64,000 bases of DNA from Burkholderia anthina. Its GTDB lineage: Bacteria; Pseudomonadota; Gammaproteobacteria; Burkholderiales; Burkholderiaceae. The position numbers and the translations under genes are program-made. Shown piece by piece: positions 28,191-35,281 of this stretch. Below the pieces are notes generated by a model, which had not been told where the DNA came from, did no database searches, and was given only the letters and a program-made list of their open reading frames with translations. Numbering within the stretch: position 1 is the stretch's first letter; each line of letters starts with the position of its first letter. The stretch lies in NCBI RefSeq assembly GCF_902498995.1, contig NZ_CABVLY010000006.1, positions 186,001-250,000 of the forward strand, read 5' to 3'.

Positions 28191-29553
28191 TGAAGCCTCC
28201 GCCGCCGCGACCGAACCCGCCACCACCGAAGCCTCCACCGAACCCGCCGTCGTTGAACCCGCTGCTCGTCAACGCTTGACGAAAACGTGCGAGCTTCGGC
28301 GAATGCGGATGAATGCCGAGTGACTCCCAATGATCGATCTCCTCGCCCTCCGGCGTCACGCGCGCCTCATACCGGTAAAGCTCCTGCGTCGCGATGATGT
28401 TGTCCGATAGCCCGGTCACTTCGGTGATCGACAGGATTCTGCGCCGCCCGTTCGACAGGCGGCCGATCTGCACGATGAAATCGATCGCATTCGCAATCTG
28501 CCGGCGCAGGCTCGATTCGGTACCCTGGAAGCCCGCGAAGCCCGCAAGCATCTCGAGGCGATACAGACACTCACGCGGCGAGCTCGCATGCACGGTGCCC
28601 ATCGATCCGTCGTGGCCGGTATTCATCGCTTGCAACATCTCGAGCACCTCGCCGCCGCGGACTTCGCCGACGATGATTCGGTCCGGGCGCATCCGCAACG
28701 TATTGCGAAGCAAGTCGCGAATCGACACCACCCCGGTGCCGTCGAAACCGCCCGGCCGACTCTCGAGCCTTACGACGTGCGGGTGGTTCAACGACAGTTC
28801 GGCCGTATCCTCGATCGTCACGACGCGTTCGATCTCGGGAATATGGAAAGCGAGCGCATTCAGCAGCGACGTCTTGCCCGAACTCGTCCCGCCCGACACG
28901 AGAATGTTGCAGCGAGCTTCGACAGCCGCCTCGAGCAACGTGCCGATTTCATCGTTATACGTACCATTGCCGAGCAGGTCGGACGGCTTCAGCGGATCCT
29001 TGCGAAATTTCCGGATCGACACGACCGGTCCGTCAATCGACAGCGGCTCGATCACGACGTTGACGCGCCCACCATCGGGCAGCCGCGCGTCGACCATCGG
29101 GTTCGACTCGTCGAGGCGACGCCCGATCGGTGCGAGAATGCGGCGCACGATACGCAGCAAATGCGCGTTGTCGGTGAAACGTACCGGCAGTTTCGCAAGG
29201 ATCCCGTGACGCGACACATACACATCGTTGTATCCGTTGATCAGGATATCCTCGACCGCGGGATCGCCGAGCAAGTCCTCGATCGGCCCGAAGCCGGCGA
29301 GTTCCTTGGTCAACGCCTCCGCAATCGCGCGCACCTCGTTCTCGTTCAACGGAATGCGGCGCAGGCGCACGAAGCTGTCGATCTCGAGATCGACGAACTG
29401 ATTGATCGCCTGACGGGACCATCGGCCGAACTCGGCGCCCAGTTCCTCGATACGCGTCAGCAAATGCTCGTGAGCGGCATTCTTAATGTCGTGGAATTGC
29501 TGCGTCTGGGAGAACGGCGCTGCGCCGTCGGCAAATTGAATGTCGTGTGCCAT
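28183..29553 (-). CDS. tadA: TadA/CpaF pilus assembly ATPase
   Basis: A 456-residue secretion ATPase of the GspE/VirB11 superfamily, CpaF branch. The N-terminal domain has FGPIEDLLGDPAVEDILING; Walker A is GGTSSGKTSLLNAL in the middle, followed by the Asp box TIEDTAELSL, Walker B RPDRIIVGEVRGGE and the His box TGHDGSMGTVHA. It hexamerises at the cytoplasmic membrane to power Flp pilus assembly. The C-terminus has a distinctive Gly/Phe repeat tail (GGFGGGFGGGGFGRGGGG type) of about 25 residues, not needed for the ATPase fold. Confidence 0.95.
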   Translation of the reverse strand: MAHDIQFADGAAPFSQTQQFHDIKNAAHEHLLTRIEELGAEFGRWSRQAINQFVDLEIDSFVRLRRIPLNENEVRAIAEALTKELAGFGPIEDLLGDPAVEDILINGYNDVYVSRHGILAKLPVRFTDNAHLLRIVRRILAPIGRRLDESNPMVDARLPDGGRVNVVIEPLSIDGPVVSIRKFRKDPLKPSDLLGNGTYNDEIGTLLEAAVEARCNILVSGGTSSGKTSLLNALAFHIPEIERVVTIEDTAELSLNHPHVVRLESRPGGFDGTGVVSIRDLLRNTLRMRPDRIIVGEVRGGEVLEMLQAMNTGHDGSMGTVHASSPRECLYRLEMLAGFAGFQGTESSLRRQIANAIDFIVQIGRLSNGRRRILSITEVTGLSDNIIATQELYRYEARVTPEGEEIDHWESLGIHPHSPKLARFRQALTSSGFNDGGFGGGFGGGGFGRGGGGFNV

Positions 29554-29556
29554 CGC

Positions 29557-30822
29557 TTACGACCGCTTGGACGAAGGTTGAATAAAGCGCTTCAGTACCG
29601 ACAGGCCCGCCGCCGGCCGCGACGAGGTCGCCACCCCCGGCAGGCGTGCGGCGAGCGATTCGAGCGCGCGCACATACGGATCACGCTCCGCTGCATCGAC
29701 GATGAGTCGCCCTTGATTCGCAGCATGGCCGATTGCGACGCGACGCGAAGGCAGCGTGCCGACCAGCGACAGTCCGAGACGCTCCGCGATCTGTGCGGGC
29801 GTCAAATCGAGTGCGGGATCGTATTGGTTAACGACCAGCCGCACGCGGTCGACATCAACACCCGTATCGCGCAACCCGGTGAGCAGATCGGCCGCCGATA
29901 CGATCGATGCAACGCCCTGATCGCAGACCAGCCACGCCTCGTCGGCAGAGGCCGCGATCTGCGCGACGAACTCGTGGTTCGAGAAACCGCCGAGATCGAC
30001 AACCTGCTGATCGAAGAATGCGCGAAACCGGTTCAGCAGCCCGACGCATGCCGCATACGATACGTCGCGCAGGCCGCCGAGATCGGCCGGCAGCGTCGTC
30101 AGTGCGACACCGCTCGAGTGACGGGTCAAGGCGGTGTTCACGAAAGTCCGGTCGATACGGCGCAGGTTGTGCACCGCGTCGACGAAATGAAATTCGCAAC
30201 GCGTGTTCAGGAACAGCGCACCATCGCCCGCCGGCAGCCCCAGATCGACGAGCGCGGTTTGACGGCCGACCGCCGCGCCGCCAGCCGGCACGGCGTCCGT
30301 CCCGGTAACGGCGGCATGCTTCTGCAACCAGACGGCGAGGTTCGCGGCGAGCGTACTCACGCCCATGCCGGCGCGTGCACCGAGCAACGTAACGAGCTTG
30401 CCGTGGCGACTGACCGGTTCGCCGACGTGCGCAAGCAACCCGCGCGTCGTATGCAGCGCATCTTCGGCGGATGCGGATACATCGATAAAGTCGCGTACAC
30501 CGGCGCGCAACGCGGCGAGCGTGCTCTCCGGCTGCGCGAGCGAACCGAGCGCAACGACCGGCAGCCCTGGATACGACGCGCGCACCGCAGCGGCGGCGGC
30601 GCTCGCCGCCGCACTTCCTTCCGAAAAATCGATGAATACGAGCGCCGGATTGAGGCCCGTGATGCGCTGAGCAAGCGCACCGGGCTCAAGCGACGCAGCC
30701 TCCACCGCGCCGGCCGACACGAGCGTATCTGCCAGCCAGCGGACGTGCCTGTCCTGCGACGACGCGCAAACGAAATAGTCGGTCACGGCGGGTTCACACA
30801 ATGATTCGGTTCGCGCGTTCAT
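29557..30822 (-). CDS. tadZ: TadZ/CpaE pilus localisation protein
   Basis: A 421-residue protein with an N-terminal receiver-like domain (about residues 10-125, containing NPALVFIDFSEGSAAASAAA) and a C-terminal ParA/MinD-like domain. The P-loop is degenerate: GARAGMGVSTLAANLAVWL keeps the fold but lacks the signature lysines, as in many TadZ proteins. Later ParA-type blocks are GLRDVSYAACVGLLNRFRAF and RVRLVVNQYDPALDLTPAQI. TadZ proteins place the pilus machine at a cell pole. The ATG at 30822 follows a G-rich site better than the upstream GTG. It lies 3 nt upstream of tadA. Confidence 0.87.
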   Translation of the reverse strand: MNARTESLCEPAVTDYFVCASSQDRHVRWLADTLVSAGAVEAASLEPGALAQRITGLNPALVFIDFSEGSAAASAAAAAVRASYPGLPVVALGSLAQPESTLAALRAGVRDFIDVSASAEDALHTTRGLLAHVGEPVSRHGKLVTLLGARAGMGVSTLAANLAVWLQKHAAVTGTDAVPAGGAAVGRQTALVDLGLPAGDGALFLNTRCEFHFVDAVHNLRRIDRTFVNTALTRHSSGVALTTLPADLGGLRDVSYAACVGLLNRFRAFFDQQVVDLGGFSNHEFVAQIAASADEAWLVCDQGVASIVSAADLLTGLRDTGVDVDRVRLVVNQYDPALDLTPAQIAERLGLSLVGTLPSRRVAIGHAANQGRLIVDAAERDPYVRALESLAARLPGVATSSRPAAGLSVLKRFIQPSSKRS

Positions 30823-30882
30823 GTCGAACACCCCCGATTACGCAAGGCGTGACGATGCGCCGCAACGCGCAACGCTTCGCCT

Positions 30883-32244
30883 TCACTTCGAAAACCCCGG
30901 AGCAGCATCCGGCGACGCCACGCCACCTAGATACGATCTCCAGACCGGCCCATCGTGCTGCTCGGACAGTTCGCCCGGCGTCGACGGCAACACGGCGCCC
31001 TTCGCGATCGGCGCGACGAGATGCGGCGTCACGATGATCAGCAATTCCTTGTCGTTCTGCTGATAGTTCAGATTCTTGAAGAACGCGCCGATGATCGGCA
31101 AGTCGCCGAGCAGCGGCACCTTGCTTACGTTCGACATCGTTTGACGGTCGATCAGGCCGCCGATCACGAAGCTCTCGCCATCGCCGAGTTCGACCGTCGT
31201 GTCCGCGCGGCGCGTCGTGATGCCCGGCACCGCGACACCGCTGATCGTCACGCTGTTCACGAAATCGAGCTGGCTCGACTCCGGCGCGACCTTCAGCGCG
31301 ATGCGATTCGGATTCAGCACCGTCGGGGTCAGCGTGAGCCCGACGCCGTACTGCTTCCACTGAATCGCGGTCGAGCCGAGCCCTTGAGGCGATGGCACCG
31401 GAATCTCGCCGCCCGCGAGGAAGCTCGCGCTCTGGCCGGACAGCGCGACGAGGGTCGGCTCCGCGAGCACGCGCGCAAGATTGTTCGCTTCGAGCAGCGA
31501 CAGATCGGCGAAGATGCCGCGCCCGCCGGCGTTCACGATCAGATTGAATGCTGACGCCACGGGCGCGCCGAGCGTTGGCAAATATGACGATGAACCTGGG
31601 CTCGATGACGAGCCCGAACTCGCACCGGAACCCGATCCACCGCTGTACGACTGCACGCCGCCCGGCGCAAACGAACCGAACGAAAAGCCGTTGCTCTGCT
31701 TGAAGAAGTTGAATCCGACCTGCTTGAGCACCGAGCGACTGAATTCGACGACGCGCACGTCGACCTGCACGACGTTCTTGCCGGTGACCGTCGAGCGATC
31801 GATCACCGCGCCCTTCGCACTCGTGTTCTTGCCGACGTCGACCGCGCGCTGATGGGCGTCGAGCGATGTCGAAGTTCCTCGCAGCACCGACGTCCCGCCA
31901 TAGACATTCACGCGCGGCGTGCCGCCATCGAGTACCGCTTGCGCAGCCGCGTCGACGACTTCGACGTTCCAGATCTCGGGCTCATCGCGACCGCGCACCC
32001 ACAGCATCACGTTGGTCGCACCCGCCGCCTTCGCAGTCAGGAGCACGGAGCCGGAACGGCTTCCTTTCATGAGCAGCACGTCGGCGATGGCCGGATCGCC
32101 GACTGCAACCCGCTGCAACGCACGGCCGGCCGAAATCTGGCGTTGTGCACCAACCGCGAGTTCGATCGTGCCGGCAGCCGAGGCAAACGATGCGAACGTC
32201 ATGGTCCAGATAGCCATCGCGAATGCAATCAGTGTGTTTTTCAT
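30883..32244 (-). CDS. rcpA: RcpA/CpaC outer-membrane secretin
   Basis: A 453-residue secretin of the Tad type. A signal peptide (FAMAIWTMTFASFASAAG) precedes the CpaC N-domain (ELAVGAQRQISAGRALQRVA, VGDPAIADVLLM). The secretin C-domain shows ALSGQSASFLAGGEIPVPSP and GVGLTLTPTVLNPNRIALKV, with FVIGGLIDRQTMSNVSKVPL, GDLPIIGAFF close to the end, the standard secretin signature. A Gly/Ser linker lies in the middle. It forms the pilus pore in the outer membrane. The gene is 68 nt after rcpC and 60 nt before tadZ. Confidence 0.93.
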   Translation of the reverse strand: MKNTLIAFAMAIWTMTFASFASAAGTIELAVGAQRQISAGRALQRVAVGDPAIADVLLMKGSRSGSVLLTAKAAGATNVMLWVRGRDEPEIWNVEVVDAAAQAVLDGGTPRVNVYGGTSVLRGTSTSLDAHQRAVDVGKNTSAKGAVIDRSTVTGKNVVQVDVRVVEFSRSVLKQVGFNFFKQSNGFSFGSFAPGGVQSYSGGSGSGASSGSSSSPGSSSYLPTLGAPVASAFNLIVNAGGRGIFADLSLLEANNLARVLAEPTLVALSGQSASFLAGGEIPVPSPQGLGSTAIQWKQYGVGLTLTPTVLNPNRIALKVAPESSQLDFVNSVTISGVAVPGITTRRADTTVELGDGESFVIGGLIDRQTMSNVSKVPLLGDLPIIGAFFKNLNYQQNDKELLIIVTPHLVAPIAKGAVLPSTPGELSEQHDGPVWRSYLGGVASPDAAPGFSK

Positions 32245-32312
32245 CGTTTGGAAGGCCGTTGCGCGACCCTTTTAATCTGTTTTTGCTGAATATCGATGAC
32301 CGTCGATACCGC

Positions 32313-33239
32313 TCAATACGCGACCGTTTCCGACCGGCCGCCACGGATAATCTCGATGCCTCCTCCACCGTTCGGCCGCCCCCCCGGAGGCAAACGAGAC
32401 GGCAGCGGCGGCACGTTCACGTTGGCCGTCTGACTTCTCTGCGTGCCGGAAAGCTGTTGCAGTGACACGCCGGCTGCGGCGAGCGCCGACGGCGACAGCT
32501 TGTTATCCGTGCGCACCGCGACGGTCTGCGCCGCGAGTTCATCGTCGCGCGGATTGCGCAATGCAAGCGTGAGCCGACCGCTCGCCTCGCCGAGCGTCAA
32601 CGCGTCGACCTGCGCGGTCGGCACCGACAGCACCGCGATGCGTACATTGGTCGGTTGTCCGTTGCTGCCGTTTGCGTTGCTGCCGCTATCGTGATCGGGT
32701 GTCGCGTCGCCGAATGACAGCAGGCGCACCTTCGACAGCAAAAGCCGCGCTTGCGTCTGCGATACCTCACCGTCGAACATCGCCCCGCCGCCTTCGCGCT
32801 TCAGGTTGAGAAACACGTCGACATAATTGCCAGGACGCAGCCGATTGCCGACCGCATTGGTTTCGTCGACACGGATCGCAACCGCGCGTTCGCCCGGCTG
32901 CACGTCCTCGGCGAGCCCCGATACCAGCCCTCCCGCGACAACCGGCGCCGACGCCGGAATGTCCTTGTTCGGGATGCGGCCGACGAGCAACGACGGATCG
33001 CTGAACGCCCCGATCGGTACCGGCGACGCAGGCTGCATCTTCAGCGCATCGGCGGCAATCGGCTGGCCGGCAGGCAATGTTCGCGCCGCAATCACGACGG
33101 GCACCGGGTTGGCGGCAATGGTCGGCTGCGCCGGTGCCGCGCTCGGCGTGCTGCGCCCGAGCATCCACGCGTAGATACCGAGCAAAACAGCGATCGCAAT
33201 CAGCAGCCCGGCGATGATCTTCGTTAAGTTGTTGGCCAT
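32313..33239 (-). CDS. rcpC: RcpC/CpaB pilus assembly protein
   Basis: A 308-residue CpaB-family protein. One N-terminal transmembrane helix (IIAGLLIAIAVLLGIYAWML) is followed by a SAF domain (VVIAARTLPAGQPIAADALK) and the RcpC-type PGERAVAIRVDETNAVGNRL, RPGNYVDVFLNL block. The C-terminal part is Pro/Gly-rich. RcpC proteins are periplasmic partners of the secretin and may bind peptidoglycan via SAF. The gap of 92 nt to tadE is the largest inside the upstream half of the operon. Confidence 0.9.
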   Translation of the reverse strand: MANNLTKIIAGLLIAIAVLLGIYAWMLGRSTPSAAPAQPTIAANPVPVVIAARTLPAGQPIAADALKMQPASPVPIGAFSDPSLLVGRIPNKDIPASAPVVAGGLVSGLAEDVQPGERAVAIRVDETNAVGNRLRPGNYVDVFLNLKREGGGAMFDGEVSQTQARLLLSKVRLLSFGDATPDHDSGSNANGSNGQPTNVRIAVLSVPTAQVDALTLGEASGRLTLALRNPRDDELAAQTVAVRTDNKLSPSALAAAGVSLQQLSGTQRSQTANVNVPPLPSRLPPGGRPNGGGGIEIIRGGRSETVAY

Positions 33240-33332
33240 GTTGTTGTATGGATGCCGGAATGAAAGTCCGAGTCAATCTCTCTGGTCACGTGCTTCTGGT
33301 GTCGGCGTGTCCGTCGCACCACGATGCGCCTC

Positions 33333-33788
33333 TCACAAAATGGACTGCGGAATTTGTACGATCGCGGTGCTCGTCAACGGCTGATTCACCACGCTCCCTA
33401 GGAGCGGGATATACGTCATCCACGATTCCGGCGAGTAACTCACCGTGACCGAGAGGCAATACAGCGACGGCGGATTCGGCGGCTGCGACGGATCGTAACT
33501 GCAACGCGGTGCCACCACCTGCGGCGGGCTGATATTCAGCCAGCCCAGGACGTTTTGCGTGGTAGTCGTCGCGTTCGCAATGCGGGCAGTCATCGTAGGG
33601 GCGTAGCTCAATCCAGCCCTGGCCCCCTCGCTGGCAGCCAGCGTCAGGCTCTGCTGAATCACGAAAATCATCCCGAAACTGATGATCGAATAGGCAATCA
33701 CGAAGAACAGCGGAAACACCATTGCAAACTCGACCGCCGTCGCACCACGCTGCCACCTGTACCCGCGCCGTTGTTTCTGTCGTTTCAT
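33333..33788 (-). CDS. tadE: TadE-like pseudopilin
   Basis: A 151-residue protein beginning MKRQKQRRGYRWQRG followed by ATAVEFAMVFPLFFVIAYSI, the TadE motif. After cleavage at G15 the Glu lies at +5 with Phe at +6, as in Flp prepilins. One hydrophobic helix and QQSLTLAASEGARAGLSY follow, the conserved TadE block. The start ATG overlaps the tadV stop by 4 nt (translational coupling) and has a G-rich site. It is processed by TadV and needed for Flp pilus formation (family knowledge). Confidence 0.87.
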   Translation of the reverse strand: MKRQKQRRGYRWQRGATAVEFAMVFPLFFVIAYSIISFGMIFVIQQSLTLAASEGARAGLSYAPTMTARIANATTTTQNVLGWLNISPPQVVAPRCSYDPSQPPNPPSLYCLSVTVSYSPESWMTYIPLLGSVVNQPLTSTAIVQIPQSIL

Positions 33789-34285
33789 CGCGCGCCCCCC
33801 GTGGCGACGAGATAGAAAAGCCATACCGCAGCCGGTATCGCAAGACATGCCGCATAAGGTGTCGCCCGATATCCGCCCAACGTCATCGCAGGCGCGCCCT
33901 GCCGCCACAGCGCGCCAAGCGACGTGCGCGACAACAGCATCACCGCGAGCGCGTGAATACCAGCAGCCAGACTCGCGACGATCCACAGCCAGAGCAGCGC
34001 ATGCATTCCGCACCAGGCGCCGAGCACGGCAAAAACCTTGACGTCCGCTGCACCCATGGCCCGCAGCAGGAAAAACGGAAACAGCCCGATCACTCCAACC
34101 AGCATACCGATCGTTGCCTGAAGCGGAAAAACACCAAATGGATTCGCGTCAAGAAACGCGCCCCCGAGCGCACCGGCCAATCCTGCCAGGACGAGCGAAT
34201 TCTGAATTCGACGAAAGCGAATATCGCTGACCGCGACGAATGCCGCCCAGACCAGGAATATTCCACTGAAAATAAGATGTGCCAT
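33785..34285 (-). CDS. tadV: TadV/CpaA prepilin peptidase
   Basis: A 166-residue A24-type prepilin peptidase with about five to six membrane helices. The two catalytic aspartates are visible: Asp21 in VAVSDIRFRRIQN and Asp81 in GAADVKVFAVL. There is no N-terminal methylase domain, as usual for TadV. The start MAHLIFSGIF is chosen because it fits the family length; an ATG 24 nt upstream is possible. It cleaves the Flp and TadE leader peptides at the inner membrane. Confidence 0.85.
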   Translation of the reverse strand: MAHLIFSGIFLVWAAFVAVSDIRFRRIQNSLVLAGLAGALGGAFLDANPFGVFPLQATIGMLVGVIGLFPFFLLRAMGAADVKVFAVLGAWCGMHALLWLWIVASLAAGIHALAVMLLSRTSLGALWRQGAPAMTLGGYRATPYAACLAIPAAVWLFYLVATGGAR

Positions 34286-34316
34286 CGCGCCACAGCCAGC
34301 CGCAAGCATCGGGACA

Positions 34317-34340
34317 GGCGGATTGCAAAAGCAATCCGCC
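34317..34340. terminator. Perfect hairpin between flp and tadV
   Basis: Arms GGCGGATTGC and GCAATCCGCC are perfectly paired around a 4-nt loop, 47 nt downstream of the flp stop. There is no T-run, so it is more likely a partial terminator or an mRNA-stabilising 3' structure that allows high flp expression relative to downstream genes. Confidence 0.55.
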
Positions 34341-34387
34341 CGCTACCGCATCGAGACGACGCTTTACAAAGTAATAAGTCGTCCTCG

Positions 34388-34603
34388 TTATTTAGGCGCG
34401 GCCCAGATGGCGGTCGTTGAGCAAGCGTCAGCCGTGCGCGTACTCACGCAGGTGCCCAGGTTGGTGAACATATTGCCGAGGCTGCCGCCGATCGACGTAA
34501 CCCCTGCAACGATCGCAACAGCGATCAGACCCGCGATCAACCCATACTCGATCGCGGTAACCCCGTTGTTTTCCTTAAGAAAACGCTTGATGATTGCTTT
34601 CAT
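34388..34603 (-). CDS. flp: Flp major pilin
   Basis: A 71-residue Flp-family prepilin: a short basic leader (MKAIIKRFLKENNG), cleavage site G14/V15, and a mature N-terminus VTAIEYGLIAGLIAVAIVAG with Glu+5 and Tyr+6, the canonical Flp motif. The hydrophobic helix is followed by a ~30-residue tail with two cysteines (Cys in LGTCVSTRTADACST) that could form a disulfide. It is the first gene of the minus-strand Tad cluster and the main structural subunit. Confidence 0.95.
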   Translation of the reverse strand: MKAIIKRFLKENNGVTAIEYGLIAGLIAVAIVAGVTSIGGSLGNMFTNLGTCVSTRTADACSTTAIWAAPK

Positions 34604-35041
34604 TTTCTAATTCCTCGTGCCTGTATGTACGTTCTCTGGCCTTTATACGTTCTACATCCCCGCATATCTGGCCACTTGCCCCGAATCGTTCGCTGCAACT
34701 GCTATAACGACGACTGGGTGCACTTTCTTTATAGGTCGCCCCGAAGAGCACTTCACGTTACTTGATGCAAGTTAACATTCGCGATAGGGATCCTCCTCGA
34801 ACGTTGTGTACTGACCCGTACATTTCCTTACACCTGCCCCGAATCTTATATCTGATCCTCTTTAATTTCCAACCCCTTTCAACGATCCGGATCGAAATTT
34901 TTTCCCGGATGCACAACGTATTTGTACGGCTTTTCGGTACGTTTTTCACATAGGACTTACGATAGGTTAGATGTACACATCTAGTCCACCAGTAAAATAC
35001 CGTATCCCCCGTGAACCGGGCCATCGGGCTTGATGCGCCCA

Positions 35042-35064
35042 GCGTTACGTTGCAAGCGTAACGC
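35042..35064. promoter_or_regulatory. Near-palindrome GCGTTACG-N7-CGTAACGC, candidate activator site
   Basis: Eight-bp perfect arms flank TTGCAAG, itself containing the palindrome TTGCAA. A second CGTTACGTT box begins 33 bp downstream (about three helical turns). This arrangement resembles tandem enhancer sites for an NtrC-type activator (inference). On the minus strand the same bases read TGGCGTTACGCTTGCA (35051-35066), which also fits a sigma-54 promoter for flp. Confidence 0.5.
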
Positions 35065-35215
35065 CAATGTTGTGACGTTACGTTACAGCGCACCTGAAAT
35101 CGCTCTCTTCTGAGCAGACTTAAAAAGATTCAACAATCTTTCAATTTCCATAATTGCCTTTTCCGACAAGGCATTGCCTCGTTTAAAACGTTTGCGGCGC
35201 CATCGGCTATCGAAA

Positions 35216-35231
35216 TGGCACGACAGTTGCA
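35216..35231 (+). promoter_or_regulatory. Sigma-54 (RpoN) promoter of the repeat-lipoprotein operon
   Basis: TGGCACGACAGTTGCA matches the sigma-54 consensus TGGCACG-N4-TTGCA completely, with exactly 10 bp between the GG (35217-35218) and GC (35229-35230) dinucleotides. Transcription would start near 35242, about 40 nt before the ATG of the first lipoprotein gene, which has a GAGGA ribosome-binding site. Confidence 0.85.
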
Positions 35232-35281
35232 GAGTAGACCTCGCATTACTCAACACAACACAGCTTCAATGCGAGGACGAA

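Larger units (their letters stand above)
34604..35281. other. Long AT-richer intergenic region between flp and the lipoprotein operon
   Basis: About 680 nt with lower GC than the neighbours and no credible gene. It separates divergent transcription units: the Tad cluster to the left and the repeat-lipoprotein operon to the right. It holds a sigma-54-type promoter (35216-35231), repeated CGTTACGTT boxes at 35043 and 35076, a near-palindrome at 35042-35064, and a related site CGTTAC...GCAAG.TAAC at 34756-34776. Its size and low GC fit a complex regulatory region. Confidence 0.7.

Noticed and set aside
29557-30822. TadZ as a functional ParA partner for the ParB-like gene at 13561
   Set aside because: TadZ belongs to the pilus operon and has a degenerate P-loop; there is no link to the distant ParBc_2 gene.
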